From: Winogradskyella forsetii
GTDB lineage: Bacteria; Bacteroidota; Bacteroidia; Flavobacteriales; Flavobacteriaceae
Direction: 5' to 3'
Assembly (NCBI RefSeq): GCF_013394595.1
Contig: NZ_CP053348.1
Location: 248,001 to 312,000, forward strand
DNA: 64,000 bases
Shown: piece after piece, positions 53,815 through 64,000 of the stretch
Numbering within the stretch: the first letter of the stretch is position 1
Layout: the number at the start of each line of letters is the position of its first letter
The notes under the pieces: generated by a model
Database searches by the model: none
Seen by the model: only the letters and a program-made list of their open reading frames with translations
What the model was told of the DNA's origin: nothing
Made by a program: the position numbers and the translations under genes

Positions 53815-56277
53815 ATGATGAGAAAAAGCATCCTGATAATATTTTTTATATGTTGCCTTCAAGCAATTAGTCAGGATACAGACGGCTTAAAGCTATGGTA
53901 CAATGTGCCATCTGGCGACACCTGGGAAAATGCACTACCAATAGGTAATGGTTTTCAAGCTGCCATGGTTTATGGTAATGTAGAAAAAGAAATTTTTCAA
54001 CTAAATGAAACGACTGTGTGGAGTGGAAGTCCTAACAGAAACGACAATCCCAATGCTTTGGAAGCTTTACCTAAAGTTAGAAAATTAATTTTTGAAGGTG
54101 ACTATAAAGCAGCTGAAAACTTAGCAAATGAGAAAATAATCACCAAAAAATCGCATGGACAAATGTTTCAGCCTGTTGGGAATTTGGAACTTACTTTTAC
54201 GGATCATGATGATTTTTCTAATTATTATAGAGAACTTGATATTGAAAAAGCCATTGCCAAAACTAGTTATATGGTTGGTGGTGTAACGTACACCAGAGAA
54301 GCTTTCATTTCTTTTCCAGACAGAGTTATGGTTATAAAGCTTTCAGCAGATAAACCAGGAAAAATAGCTTTTTCAGCAGCACTTACCAGTCAACACATTA
54401 AACAGAACATTACAGTTAATGGTAAAAATGAATTATCGCTTTGGGGAACTACTAGCGATCATGATGGTGTGGAAGGAAAAGTTGAGTTTAATGCACTGGC
54501 TAGAATAAAGACTGATGGCGGAATTATTACGAATACAGATAACTCATTAAACATTGAAAAAGCTAATAGTGTTTTAATCTTTGTTTCAATTGCGTCCAAC
54601 TTCAATAATTATAAAGATATCAGCGGTGATGAAAATCAACGTGCAAAAGATTTTATAGATAAAGCTTTTGATAAGAGTTTTGATACTATGAAAGCTGAAC
54701 ATATTGCTGCCTATCAAAAATACTTTAACCGTGTTAAACTTGATTTAGGAACAACTGAAGCAAGTAAATTTCCAACTGACGAACGACTTAAAAATTTCAA
54801 TACTACAGAAGACCCTTCTTTTGTTACTTTATACTATCAATTCGGTAGGTATTTATTGATTTCTTCATCACAACCAGGTGGTCAACCAGCAAATCTGCAA
54901 GGTATCTGGAATGGAAGTATGAAACCTGCTTGGGATAGTAAATATACCATCAATATTAATACAGAAATGAATTATTGGCCAGCCGAGAAAACCAATCTTT
55001 CGGAGATGCATGAGCCACTTTTAAAAATGATTCTAGAACTTTCTGAAACTGGAAAGGAAACCGCAAAAGTGATGTATGGTGCTGATGGTTGGTTGGCGCA
55101 TCATAATACTGATATTTGGCGAATTACAGGACCAATTGATGGTTCTTTTTGGGGTATTTGGAATGGTGGTGGAGGTTGGTTAAGTCAACATTTATGGGAA
55201 CGTTATTTATACACAGGTGATAAAAAATATCTAGAATCTGTGTATCCTGCAATAAAAGGTGCTGCAGAGTTTTATGTTGATTTTTTAGTTGAACATCCAA
55301 AGTATAAATGGCTGGTAGTTGCGCCTGGAAATTCTCCTGAAAATGCACCAAAAGAACATCAAGGAGCATCCATAACAGCTGGTTCAACAATGGATAATCA
55401 ATTGGTTTTTGATGTTTTTTCAGCAACCATTAACGCTGCTAAAGCACTTGGAGAAGACAAAGATTTAATCGAGAAACTAGAAGGCTTGAAAAAAAGATTA
55501 CCGCCAATGCAAATTGGCAAACATAACCAGTTACAAGAATGGTTAGATGATGTTGACAGTCCAACAGATAAACACAGACACATTTCTCATTTGTACGGAT
55601 TATATCCTTCAAACCAAATTTCCCCTTATAGAAACCCGAAGCTTTTTGCAGCAGCAAAAAATACACTTTTACAACGTGGTGATGTGTCTACAGGCTGGAG
55701 TATGGGCTGGAAAGTAAATTGGTGGGCAAAAATGCAAGATGGTAATCATGCTTATCAATTAATTCAAAATCAACTGACACCTTTAGGTACTGTAAAAGGT
55801 GGTGGTGGAACTTATAATAACCTTTTTGATGCGCATCCACCATTCCAAATTGATGGGAATTTCGGTTGTACATCAGGCATTACGGAAATGTTGATGCAAA
55901 GCTCAGATGGCGCCATTCATTTAATACCAGCATTACCAGATAATTTTAAAAATGGTATGATTAGTGGTTTAAAAACAAAAGGTGGTTTTACAATTGAGGA
56001 TATGGTCTGGAAAAACGGACAGCTACTTTCAGTAAAAATCACATCCAATCTTGGTGGGAATCTGCGCTTGCGAATACCTAATGAAATGCAATTCGAATCT
56101 GGAAATAAATTAAATAAAGCTTCAGGAGAAAATCCGAATTCATTTTTTTTAGTTCCTAAAATTAAAGACCCAGTCATTTCCGGAGCATCCACGATTCAAC
56201 CGTTACAATTAAAAAAAACGTTCTTATATGATATTCCTACTGAAAAAGGTAATTCATATAGGTTCGTTTTAAAATGA
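53815..56277 (+). CDS. GH95 glycoside hydrolase (alpha-L-fucosidase / alpha-L-galactosidase)
   Basis: An 820-aa exported enzyme (signal ILIIFFICCLQAISQ). LWYNVPSGDTWENALPIGNG, NETTVWSGSPNRND, INTEMNYWPAEKTNLSEMHE (Asn/Glu from 382) and VAPGNSPENAP (E509 as the acid) are GH95 motifs; GNFGCTSGITEMLMQS closes the (alpha/alpha)6 barrel. Family members act on alpha-1,2-L-fucose, and some on L-galactose. In an L-arabinose locus the target is likely a side-chain sugar of arabinogalactan, xyloglucan or an algal polymer. It leads the second operon. Confidence 0.94.
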   Translation: MMRKSILIIFFICCLQAISQDTDGLKLWYNVPSGDTWENALPIGNGFQAAMVYGNVEKEIFQLNETTVWSGSPNRNDNPNALEALPKVRKLIFEGDYKAAENLANEKIITKKSHGQMFQPVGNLELTFTDHDDFSNYYRELDIEKAIAKTSYMVGGVTYTREAFISFPDRVMVIKLSADKPGKIAFSAALTSQHIKQNITVNGKNELSLWGTTSDHDGVEGKVEFNALARIKTDGGIITNTDNSLNIEKANSVLIFVSIASNFNNYKDISGDENQRAKDFIDKAFDKSFDTMKAEHIAAYQKYFNRVKLDLGTTEASKFPTDERLKNFNTTEDPSFVTLYYQFGRYLLISSSQPGGQPANLQGIWNGSMKPAWDSKYTININTEMNYWPAEKTNLSEMHEPLLKMILELSETGKETAKVMYGADGWLAHHNTDIWRITGPIDGSFWGIWNGGGGWLSQHLWERYLYTGDKKYLESVYPAIKGAAEFYVDFLVEHPKYKWLVVAPGNSPENAPKEHQGASITAGSTMDNQLVFDVFSATINAAKALGEDKDLIEKLEGLKKRLPPMQIGKHNQLQEWLDDVDSPTDKHRHISHLYGLYPSNQISPYRNPKLFAAAKNTLLQRGDVSTGWSMGWKVNWWAKMQDGNHAYQLIQNQLTPLGTVKGGGGTYNNLFDAHPPFQIDGNFGCTSGITEMLMQSSDGAIHLIPALPDNFKNGMISGLKTKGGFTIEDMVWKNGQLLSVKITSNLGGNLRLRIPNEMQFESGNKLNKASGENPNSFFLVPKIKDPVISGASTIQPLQLKKTFLYDIPTEKGNSYRFVLK

Positions 56278-56298
56278 AATAAATTTAGAGCAAACATT

Positions 56299-58614
56299 AT
56301 GTACATTCAAAAAAATAATAGCATCACTTTTTCCTTAGTCAAAGTTTTAAGTTTCACCTTCTTTTTGCTGACTTCTTGTGTTATAGTAGGACAACAAATG
56401 CAATCTTTCGATTTAAATGATGTAAGACTGACCGAGGGACCGTTTAAAAATGCCCAAGATGTAGACATGGCATATATTTTAGAGTTGGAGCCCGACAGAT
56501 TGCTGGCGCCATATCTCATCGATGCAGGTTTGCCGGTCAAAGATAAACGTTATGGCAATTGGGAAAGTATTGGGTTGGATGGTCATATAGCAGGACATTA
56601 CTTATCGGCACTGGCAATGTTATATGCGTCTACCGATAATGAAGAGCTTAAAACCCGTTTAGATTATATGCTTTCGGAATTGGAGCGTTGCCAAGATGCA
56701 AATGGGAATGGTTATGTGGGAGGTATTCCAGAAGGTAAAGTGTTTTGGCAACGTATCCACAAAGGTGATATCGATGGAAGTGGTTTTGGATTAAATAATA
56801 CTTGGGTACCATTATATAATATTCATAAATTATTTGCTGGATTAATTGATGCGTATCGTTTTACAGATAGTGAAAAAGCAAAAAACATCGTCATTAAATT
56901 AGGTGATTGGTTTATCGATTTAATAGAACCACTTTCTGATGTGCAAATACAAAATATTTTAAGAACTGAACATGGTGGTATTACTGAATCTTTTGCTGAT
57001 TTATATACGATTACAAAAGATGAAAAATACTTAGAAACAGCTAAAAAGCTTACGCATAAATCGTTTTTAGAACCTTTGATGAATAAAGAAGATAAGTTAA
57101 CAGGGATGCATGCCAATACCCAAATACCTAAAGTTTTGGGTTACGAAAAAGTAGCAGATTTAACTAATAATAAAGAATTAGCTGAAGCCGTTAAGTTTTT
57201 TTGGAGACGCGTAGCACAAACAAGAAGTGTTGCTTTTGGAGGTAATAGTGTTGCCGAACATTTTAATCCTGTTGATGATTTTAGCGGCATGATAAAATCC
57301 AACCAAGGGCCTGAAACCTGTAATTCTTACAACATGGTTCGGTTAAGCAAAGCCTTGTTTTTGGATAATAATGATGTGAGTTATTTAGACTTTTATGAGC
57401 GTACACTTTACAATCATATATTATCAAGTCAGCATCCAGAAAAAGGTGGTTTTGTATATTTTACACCTATTCGTCCTAACCATTACAGAGTCTATTCGCA
57501 ACCAATTACCAGTATGTGGTGCTGTGTAGGTTCTGGTTTAGAAAACCATACGAAATACGGCGAATTAATTTATAGCCATAACGAAAATGATGTGTTTGTG
57601 AATTTGTTTATTCCTTCTACTTTAAATTGGGAAGAGAAAAATATTTCATTAACTCAAAACACGAAGTTTCCTTATGAAAACGAATCAGAATTAGTTTTAA
57701 AACTTAAAAAGAAACAAACTTTTGTAATCCATATTCGCCAACCAGAATGGGCGGAGAACTTTGAAATTTTAGTCAATGGAAAAGTTCAAAAAATACAAGA
57801 AAAGCCATCTAGTTATATAGCCATAAAGAGAAAATGGAAATCTGGTGATAAAATTACTGTTCGTTTCAAAACATATACACATTTAGAGAATTTACCTGAT
57901 GGTTCAAATTGGGTTGCTTATGTTGATGGGCCTATTGTATTAGCAGCTAAAACATCTACAAAGGATTTAGATGGATTATTTGCAGATGATAGTCGTATGG
58001 GACATGCTACACATGGCAAATATTATCCATTAGATGAGGCTTATGCTTTAGTTGGTAATAAAGACAGCTATCTTTCTAAGCCAAAAGAAATAAGAAAACT
58101 TCACATCAGTTTAGATTCTTTAAAACTTCAACCCTTTTTCGAAGTGCACGATGCACGTTACCAGATGTATTTTCAAACCTATAGCCAAGAGGAATATAAA
58201 GAAAAACAAGCTTTGTTAAAAAAGCAAGAAATGGAAGCAGCTGCTTTGGAAGCTAAAACTATTGATAAAGTAAACTGCGGCGAACAACAACCAGAAGTTG
58301 GCCATTTATATAAAGGTGAAAAAAGTTTTTCTGGTTATGATGAAAAGTTTTGGAGAAGCACTCGAGGTTATATGTTTTATCAATTTTCAAATAAAAATTC
58401 TGAAGGTCAATTTTTAGATATTTCAGTTTTGGATGAATTGAAATTAGATAATGTTAAAATTTCTGTAAATGGAAAACCTGCTGAAATTATTTCAACAAAG
58501 GATAAAACCATTCGAATAAAGTTGAGCGACGTGGAAGTTATAAATGTGAAAATCATATCTAACAATGGAGAACCAACACCTCGATTTTATGAATTAAGAA
58601 TTTTGAAAGATTAA
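56299..58614 (+). CDS. GH127 beta-L-arabinofuranosidase
   Basis: A 771-aa enzyme with an N-terminal membrane/signal segment (VLSFTFFLLTSCVIVGQQ). The catalytic zinc site fits the family: E339 and C341 in GPETCNSYNMVRL, C408 and C409 in SMWCCVGSG. WESIGLDGHIAGHYLSALAM is typical of the DUF1680 fold. A C-terminal DUF4986-like sandwich (GEKSFSGYDEKFWRSTRGYM) follows. It removes beta-L-arabinofuranose, as found on plant hydroxyproline-rich glycoproteins and some pectins. It lies 21 bases after GH95. Confidence 0.95.
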   Translation: MYIQKNNSITFSLVKVLSFTFFLLTSCVIVGQQMQSFDLNDVRLTEGPFKNAQDVDMAYILELEPDRLLAPYLIDAGLPVKDKRYGNWESIGLDGHIAGHYLSALAMLYASTDNEELKTRLDYMLSELERCQDANGNGYVGGIPEGKVFWQRIHKGDIDGSGFGLNNTWVPLYNIHKLFAGLIDAYRFTDSEKAKNIVIKLGDWFIDLIEPLSDVQIQNILRTEHGGITESFADLYTITKDEKYLETAKKLTHKSFLEPLMNKEDKLTGMHANTQIPKVLGYEKVADLTNNKELAEAVKFFWRRVAQTRSVAFGGNSVAEHFNPVDDFSGMIKSNQGPETCNSYNMVRLSKALFLDNNDVSYLDFYERTLYNHILSSQHPEKGGFVYFTPIRPNHYRVYSQPITSMWCCVGSGLENHTKYGELIYSHNENDVFVNLFIPSTLNWEEKNISLTQNTKFPYENESELVLKLKKKQTFVIHIRQPEWAENFEILVNGKVQKIQEKPSSYIAIKRKWKSGDKITVRFKTYTHLENLPDGSNWVAYVDGPIVLAAKTSTKDLDGLFADDSRMGHATHGKYYPLDEAYALVGNKDSYLSKPKEIRKLHISLDSLKLQPFFEVHDARYQMYFQTYSQEEYKEKQALLKKQEMEAAALEAKTIDKVNCGEQQPEVGHLYKGEKSFSGYDEKFWRSTRGYMFYQFSNKNSEGQFLDISVLDELKLDNVKISVNGKPAEIISTKDKTIRIKLSDVEVINVKIISNNGEPTPRFYELRILKD

Positions 58615-58620
58615 ATAACA

Positions 58621-60216
58621 ATGAAAAAAACAGCACTCTTATCATTAGCAATAATTTTTTTTACAGTTAACAGCTGTAAACAAGTGAATAAACAAGTTCA
58701 AAAAGAGGTTGACAATCAAGTAAAACATAAAGCACATAACCCAATTATTTTTGCGGATGTGCCAGATCCTTCCATGATTCGTGTAGACGACACTTATTAT
58801 ATGAGTAGTACTACCATGCATATGAATCCTGGAGTACCCATTATGAAATCTAAAGATTTGGTGAATTGGGAATTGATTAGTTATGCTTACGAAACTTTAG
58901 GAAAAAGTGATGTTCTCGATTTAGAAAATGGAAAAAACACCTATGGAAGAGGGTCTTGGGCGAGCAGTATGCGCTACCATAAAGGTATGTTTTATGTGAG
59001 TACCTTTTCAAAATCAACAGGTAAAACCTATATTTTTTCAACCAAAGATCCAGAAAATGAACCTTGGGAAAAAATAGAGTTTGAGCCATCTCTTCATGAC
59101 AACACCATCTTTTTTGACGATGATGGAAAAGTGTATATGATTTGGGCAGCTGGAAAACTCAGTATTGCAGAATTAAAAGAGGACCTTTCTGGAATAAAGG
59201 AAGGGACTGAAAAAGTGTTAATAGAAAATGCCAGTGCGCCAGCTGGAGATAATATTATGTTAGGTGCAGAGGGCTCGCAACTTTTTAAAGTGAATGGTAA
59301 ATATTACTTATTTAATATCACTTGGCCAAGAGGTGGCATGCGTACAGTATTGATCCACAGAGCAGATAATATCAACGGACCTTGGGAAGGCAAATTAGCT
59401 TTTCAAGATTTAGGTGTTGCTCAAGGCGGATTAATTGACACGCCAGATGGAAGATGGTTTTCGTATTTATTTAGAGATTATGGTGGCGTAGGTCGTATTC
59501 CTTATTTAGTTCCTGTTGCATGGGAAGATGGTTGGCCTGTTCTAGGTGAAGATGGCAAAGTACCAGAACAACTTGATTTACCCGCAAATAAAAGTTTAAT
59601 TCCAAGAATTGTAAATTCTGATGATTTTGATAGAAAAGAAAATGATCCAGATTTACCATTAGTTTGGCAATGGAACCATAATCCAGACAATTCACTTTGG
59701 TCTGTAAGAGAACGTGATGGTTTTTTAAGACTAAAAACAGGTAGAATAGATACTAGTTTTGTACAAGCAAGAAACACATTAACCCAAAGAACCATTGGTC
59801 CAGAAAGTACAGGTTCTACGATGTTAGATTTATCAAATATGAAAGAAGGTGATTTTGCAGGATTATGTTTATTACAAAAAGAGTTTGGTTTAGTAGGTGT
59901 TACAATAGAAAATGGCACTAAAAAAATTGTTATGGTAAGTGCTCAAAAAGGTGAACCCAAAGAAGTACAAAGTGCTCCTTTAAATCAAGATAAAATTTAC
60001 TTTAAGGCTGAATGTAATTTTAAAGATAGAGCTGATAAAGCCAATTTTTTCTATAGTCTTGATGGAAAATCGTGGGTTTCTATTGGAGAAACGATTAACA
60101 TGCCTTACACCTTACCACATTTTATGGGCTACAGATTTGGATTGTTCAATTATGCTACACAAAATGTAGGAGGTTATGTAGATTTTGATTATTTCCATAT
60201 TAAAGACAAAATTTAA
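58621..60216 (+). CDS. GH43 glycosidase with C-terminal beta-sandwich
   Basis: A 531-aa protein. MKKTALLSLAIIFFTVNSCK gives a lipoprotein-type signal. The five-blade propeller has the base Asp in FADVPDPSM (D49) and the acid Glu E217 in GAEGSQLF; HDNTIFFDDDGKVYMIWAAG is the middle Asp region. The last ~200 residues form the GH43 C-terminal sandwich. Likely activity is beta-xylosidase or alpha-L-arabinofuranosidase on oligosaccharides. Six bases follow the GH127 stop. Confidence 0.94.
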   Translation: MKKTALLSLAIIFFTVNSCKQVNKQVQKEVDNQVKHKAHNPIIFADVPDPSMIRVDDTYYMSSTTMHMNPGVPIMKSKDLVNWELISYAYETLGKSDVLDLENGKNTYGRGSWASSMRYHKGMFYVSTFSKSTGKTYIFSTKDPENEPWEKIEFEPSLHDNTIFFDDDGKVYMIWAAGKLSIAELKEDLSGIKEGTEKVLIENASAPAGDNIMLGAEGSQLFKVNGKYYLFNITWPRGGMRTVLIHRADNINGPWEGKLAFQDLGVAQGGLIDTPDGRWFSYLFRDYGGVGRIPYLVPVAWEDGWPVLGEDGKVPEQLDLPANKSLIPRIVNSDDFDRKENDPDLPLVWQWNHNPDNSLWSVRERDGFLRLKTGRIDTSFVQARNTLTQRTIGPESTGSTMLDLSNMKEGDFAGLCLLQKEFGLVGVTIENGTKKIVMVSAQKGEPKEVQSAPLNQDKIYFKAECNFKDRADKANFFYSLDGKSWVSIGETINMPYTLPHFMGYRFGLFNYATQNVGGYVDFDYFHIKDKI

Positions 60217-60227
60217 TAATATATATA

Positions 60228-62852
60228 ATGAGTTTTCTGCCAACTAAATACATTTCTCAAAACCAATTATTCCTAACACTTTGCTTAATTATTGTTGGGT
60301 GTTCAAAAGGGCCGGAATTTCCATTTCAAAATCCAGAATTAAGTTCTAAAGAACGTGCTAAAGATTTAATTTCTCGACTAACGCTTGAAGAAAAAGCAAC
60401 TTTGATGTGCGACCAATCTGATGCCATTCCGCGTTTAGGAATTAAAAAATTTAATTGGTGGAGTGAAGCTTTACACGGTTTTGCAAATAATGATAATGTT
60501 ACAGTTTTTCCGGAGCCAGTGGGTATGGCAGCTTCTTTTGATGACGAATTGGTGTATCACATTTTTGATGCAGTTTCTGATGAAGCTCGTGCAAAATACA
60601 ACCAATGGATAAATGATGGCAACGAAAATAAACGCTTTTTAAGTTTATCAGTTTGGACACCAAATGTGAATATTTTTCGTGATCCACGTTGGGGAAGAGG
60701 TCAAGAAACTTATGGAGAAGATCCATACTTAACATCAAAAATGGGAATTTCCGTTGTAAATGGTTTGCAAGGCCCAAAAGATGCCAAATACCGAAAATTA
60801 TTGGCTTGTGCAAAACATTATGCAGTGCATTCGGGACCAGAATGGAGCAGACACGAATTGAATTTAAACAATGTAAATCCAAGAGAATTATACGAAACCT
60901 ATTTGCCTGCATTTAAATCATTAGTACAAGAAGCTGATGTGCGCCAAGTGATGTGTGCCTATCAACGTTTAGATGATGAACCTTGTTGTGGAAATACCAG
61001 ATTATTACAACGTATTCTTCGAGAGGAATGGGGTTATGAATATTTGGTGGTATCAGACTGTGGTGCAGTTACCGATTTTTTCACATCACACAACGTTTCA
61101 TCTGATGCAAAACATGCTGCAGCAAAAGCAGTACTGTCAGGAACCGATGTAGAATGTGTTTGGGAAAATTATCCATATAAAAAATTACCAGAGGCTGTTA
61201 AGAGCGATTTATTAAGAGAAGAAGATGTCAATAAAAGTTTAGAGCGTGTTTTAGTTGGACGTTTCGATTTGGGTGAAATGGATGATGATGCTATAGTGCC
61301 ATGGGCTCAAATTCCGCCTTCGGTTCTTAACAATGACAAACATAGAAAACTTGCGTTAGAAATGGCACAAAAATCCATGACACTTCTACAAAACAACAAT
61401 AATGTTTTGCCGCTAAAAAAAGACATGAATAAACTTGCTGTTATTGGTCCAAATGCAGATGATCAACCTATGCTTTGGGGAAATTATAATGGCACACCAG
61501 TTAGAACGATTACAATTTTAGATGGCATTAAATCTAAAATTTCTGAGAACAATATTGTTTATGATAAAGCTTGTGACTTGGTAGAGGATAAAGTAACCAC
61601 TACTTACATTCCACAAACTATGTTCGATGGAAAAAAAGGTTTTAAAGCGACGTATTGGAACACACCAGACAGAACGGGAGATATTATTGCAACTACTCAA
61701 ATTATAAATCCTTTAAAGTTAACGACGGCTGGTCAACATGAGTTTGCACCAGGTGTAAAATTAGAAGGGTTCTCGGCTAAATATGAAACCAATTTTACAG
61801 CTAAAGAAAATGATACATTGGTTTTTAAAACGGGAGCTACTGGAGCTTTTGAGCTTTTAGTGAATGGGAAATCCTTAAGCAAATATGTCAATTGGAGAAC
61901 CTTACCAGGCAGAATTCCTTTTAAGGTTGAAGCTGGTAAAACGTATAACATTGAAATTCTTTTTGCACAATCAAATAATTGGCAAGCAAACCTTGAATTT
62001 GATTTCGGAAAGGAATATGATGTTGATTTTGGTGGATTACTTAAAAAACTAGAAGGCATTGATACTGTTGTGTTTGTAGGTGGACTGTCAACCTTATTGG
62101 AAGGTGAAGAAATGCCAGTGAATTATCCAGGATTTAAAGGAGGAGACAGAACTAATATTGAGTTACCTAGTATTCAAAAAAGATGTTTAAAAGCCTTAAA
62201 AGAGGCTGGTAAAAAAGTCATTTTTGTAAACTGTTCAGGTTCTGCCATTGCTTTGTTAGATGAAACTGAAACTTGTGATGCCATTCTTCAAGCTTGGTAT
62301 GGAGGAGAATCTGGTGGGCAAGCTGTTGCAGATGTACTTTTAGGCGATTACAATCCTTCTGGTAAATTACCAATTTCATTTTACAAAGATTCAGAAAACT
62401 TAGGCGATTTTGAGGATTACTCAATGAAGGGTCGTACGTATCGCTATACTACAGATGTGCTGTTTCCTTTTGGATTTGGTTTGAGCTATACCAATTTTAA
62501 CATTGGAAATGCTGAATTCAATAAAACAACTATTAAAAATGATGAAAGCATTCAATTAGGTATTCCAGTAACTAACACTGGTGATTATGACGGAACTGAA
62601 ATTGTACAAGTTTACGTTCGTAAACTAAATGATACTGAAGATGCACCATTAAAAACCTTAAAAGGCTACAAACGATTGGAAGTAAAGGCTGGTGAAACTA
62701 AAAACGCCATTATTGTTTTATCATCAACTGCATTTGAATTTTACGATTGGGATACCTTAAGCATGAATGTAACTGCTGGTGAATATGAAGTTTATTACGG
62801 AACCAGTTCTGATCCAAAAGATTTAAAAATGCAAAAAATTATCATTCAATAA
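60228..62852 (+). CDS. GH3 glycosidase with PA14 insert (xylosidase/arabinosidase type)
   Basis: An 874-aa lipoprotein (signal with lipobox IIVGC). The N-terminal barrel has LTLEEKATLMCDQSDAIPRL, FNWWSEALHGFAN, DPRWGRGQETYGEDPYL, KHYAVHSGPEWSRHE and nucleophile D277 in VVSDCGAV. The second domain shows LEGEEMPVNYPG with acid/base E625. A PA14 domain (~455-600, FKATYWNTPDRTG, GLLKKLEG border) is inserted, and an Fn3-like domain ends the chain. The motif set is that of beta-xylosidase/alpha-arabinosidase GH3 enzymes. It removes terminal xylose or arabinose. Confidence 0.95.
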   Translation: MSFLPTKYISQNQLFLTLCLIIVGCSKGPEFPFQNPELSSKERAKDLISRLTLEEKATLMCDQSDAIPRLGIKKFNWWSEALHGFANNDNVTVFPEPVGMAASFDDELVYHIFDAVSDEARAKYNQWINDGNENKRFLSLSVWTPNVNIFRDPRWGRGQETYGEDPYLTSKMGISVVNGLQGPKDAKYRKLLACAKHYAVHSGPEWSRHELNLNNVNPRELYETYLPAFKSLVQEADVRQVMCAYQRLDDEPCCGNTRLLQRILREEWGYEYLVVSDCGAVTDFFTSHNVSSDAKHAAAKAVLSGTDVECVWENYPYKKLPEAVKSDLLREEDVNKSLERVLVGRFDLGEMDDDAIVPWAQIPPSVLNNDKHRKLALEMAQKSMTLLQNNNNVLPLKKDMNKLAVIGPNADDQPMLWGNYNGTPVRTITILDGIKSKISENNIVYDKACDLVEDKVTTTYIPQTMFDGKKGFKATYWNTPDRTGDIIATTQIINPLKLTTAGQHEFAPGVKLEGFSAKYETNFTAKENDTLVFKTGATGAFELLVNGKSLSKYVNWRTLPGRIPFKVEAGKTYNIEILFAQSNNWQANLEFDFGKEYDVDFGGLLKKLEGIDTVVFVGGLSTLLEGEEMPVNYPGFKGGDRTNIELPSIQKRCLKALKEAGKKVIFVNCSGSAIALLDETETCDAILQAWYGGESGGQAVADVLLGDYNPSGKLPISFYKDSENLGDFEDYSMKGRTYRYTTDVLFPFGFGLSYTNFNIGNAEFNKTTIKNDESIQLGIPVTNTGDYDGTEIVQVYVRKLNDTEDAPLKTLKGYKRLEVKAGETKNAIIVLSSTAFEFYDWDTLSMNVTAGEYEVYYGTSSDPKDLKMQKIIIQ

Positions 62853-62862
62853 TCAATAAAAT

Positions 62863-64000
62863 ATGATGAATTTAAAAAATAGGTTTTTTATAATATCCTT
62901 TTTGAGTATATCACTATTGTATAACGGTTTTTCACAAAACCCAATCATTCAAACCAATTATACTGCAGACCCAGCACCAATGGTTTACAATGGTAAAGTT
63001 TACCTCTACACTTCTCATGATGAAGATAATTCAACATGGTTTACCATGGACGACTGGAGACTTTACACCACAGAAGATATGGTGAATTGGACAGACCATG
63101 GCGCAATTTTATCTTACAAAGATTTCGATTGGGCAAAAAAAAACGCATGGGCGCCTCAATGTATTGAGCGTGATGGAAAATTTTATATGTATGTTCCAGT
63201 AACAGATAGAGAAGGAAAAAATGGTATTGGTGTTGCAGTTGCTAACAGTCCTTATGGGCCATTTATAGATCCTTTGGGTAAGTCACTAATACAAGGGCGT
63301 TTGGCAGATATTGATCCGACTGTTTTTATTGATGATGATGGACAAGCTTATATTTTATGGGGAAATCCAATTTGTTACTATGTGAAGCTAAATGAAGATA
63401 TGATATCTTATGATGATGAAATAAAATCGTTTCCAAACACCATTGAAGCTTTTGGAAAACGAGAAGGTGAAGAAAATCCTCGTAGACCAACGACTTACGA
63501 AGAAGGACCTTGGCTTTACAAACGAAATAATTTATATTATTTACTCTTTGCAGCAGGTCCAATTTCTGAGCATATTGGTTATTCTACAGGAAATAGTCCT
63601 ACAGGACCATGGACCTATCAAGGCAAAGTGATGCCAACACAAGGTAAAAGTTTTACCAACCATCCAGGAGTCATTGATTATAAAGGGAAAACCTATTTTT
63701 TCTATCATAATGGCGCTTTACCAGGAGGAAATGGTTTCAATAGATCTGTCTGTGTACAAGAATTACAATTCAATAAAGATGGCACAATCGTGCAAATGGA
63801 TATGACGAATGGTGTTGAAAAAGCATTATCAACTGTAAATCCTTTTGTAAAAAATGAAGCAGAAACCATAGCGTGGTCAGAGCATGTAAAATCCATGCAA
63901 AATGATGCTGTTGGCGTATTTATTACGGCTATGGAAAATGACGCATATACGATGGTGAAAAATGTAGATTTTAGAAAAGATGGCGCCATAAAATTTAAAG
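62863..64000 (+). CDS. GH43 glycosidase, second, 3' end outside window
   Basis: The ATG at 62863 opens 379 codons without a stop to the window edge. [20 protein letters not shown] is a signal peptide. The propeller starts at [20 protein letters not shown] with base D36; [40 protein letters not shown] and the acid Glu in [12 protein letters not shown] (E213/E214) follow. The pattern is that of arabinoxylan-acting GH43 enzymes that often carry a C-terminal CBM6, which would lie beyond the window. It follows GH3 by ten bases. Confidence 0.94.
   Translation, partial: MMNLKNRFFIISFLSISLLYNGFSQNPIIQTNYTADPAPMVYNGKVYLYTSHDEDNSTWFTMDDWRLYTTEDMVNWTDHGAILSYKDFDWAKKNAWAPQCIERDGKFYMYVPVTDREGKNGIGVAVANSPYGPFIDPLGKSLIQGRLADIDPTVFIDDDGQAYILWGNPICYYVKLNEDMISYDDEIKSFPNTIEAFGKREGEENPRRPTTYEEGPWLYKRNNLYYLLFAAGPISEHIGYSTGNSPTGPWTYQGKVMPTQGKSFTNHPGVIDYKGKTYFFYHNGALPGGNGFNRSVCVQELQFNKDGTIVQMDMTNGVEKALSTVNPFVKNEAETIAWSEHVKSMQNDAVGVFITAMENDAYTMVKNVDFRKDGAIKFK

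Overview
The window comes from a marine-type Flavobacteriaceae genome (Bacteroidota). The evidence is low G+C coding DNA, promoters of the TTG / TAnnTTTG type that this phylum uses, frequent short interspersed palindromes, gene families typical of the group (DUF4407, DUF4260, DUF4230, M56/BlaI pairs, a NUDIX-type AraR) and a large plant/algal polysaccharide utilisation region. The genus cannot be told from the sequence alone.

1-6.9 kb: the end of an integrative conjugative element. All genes are on the minus strand: a large ParB-like protein, a DUF932 protein, an AraC regulator with a VOC-domain lipoprotein (cargo), a 64-aa protein and the start of ssb. Two families of ~150-bp repeats, three copies each, sit between them. 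One family forms near-identical leaders in front of parB, DUF932 and the 64-aa gene. The other carries two hairpins whose sequence changes while their pairing is kept. The element seems to end at a 23-nt fragment matching the 3' end of a tRNA-Asp gene (6844-6866), followed by a terminator and a run of short hairpins.

7-32.7 kb: ordinary chromosome. A 57-aa secreted peptide precedes a TPR histidine kinase / response regulator pair. Two BlaI-M56 (BlaR1-like) sensor pairs each have recognisable operators; the first is followed by a TPR protein and a lipoprotein that shares a Cys-x11-Cys domain with the sensor. Then come a glycosyltransferase 2 / YbhN-like pair, ruvC, hemW, a cyclase-family hydrolase, small conserved proteins, a DUF4407 membrane protein, an M20 dipeptidase and tRNA-Leu(UAG).

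33.1-44.3 kb: pentose and uronate catabolism. A GntR/LacI-hybrid regulator leads xylB-xylA-tkt-tal, enough to take D-xylose to fructose-6-P and glyceraldehyde-3-P. Two truncated genes (carbamoyltransferase, SGNH hydrolase) abut as a deletion scar. Then follow an SDR fructuronate reductase, two tandem uxuA genes and a frameshifted remnant of uxaC that I could translate by eye.

44.3-64 kb: L-arabinose locus. A catalytically dead NUDIX regulator (AraR type) diverges from GH51-araB-araD-araA-galM-SSS symporter. GH95, GH127, GH43, GH3 and a second, truncated GH43 follow. Three copies of an AGTGT-N7-ACAyTT palindrome, two in the araR/GH51 spacer and one before GH95, are the likely AraR operators. 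Released L-arabinose would enter by the Na+ symporter and be converted by AraA, AraB and AraD to D-xylulose-5-P, which joins the Tkt/Tal products of the xylose operon. No SusC/SusD pair lies in the window.
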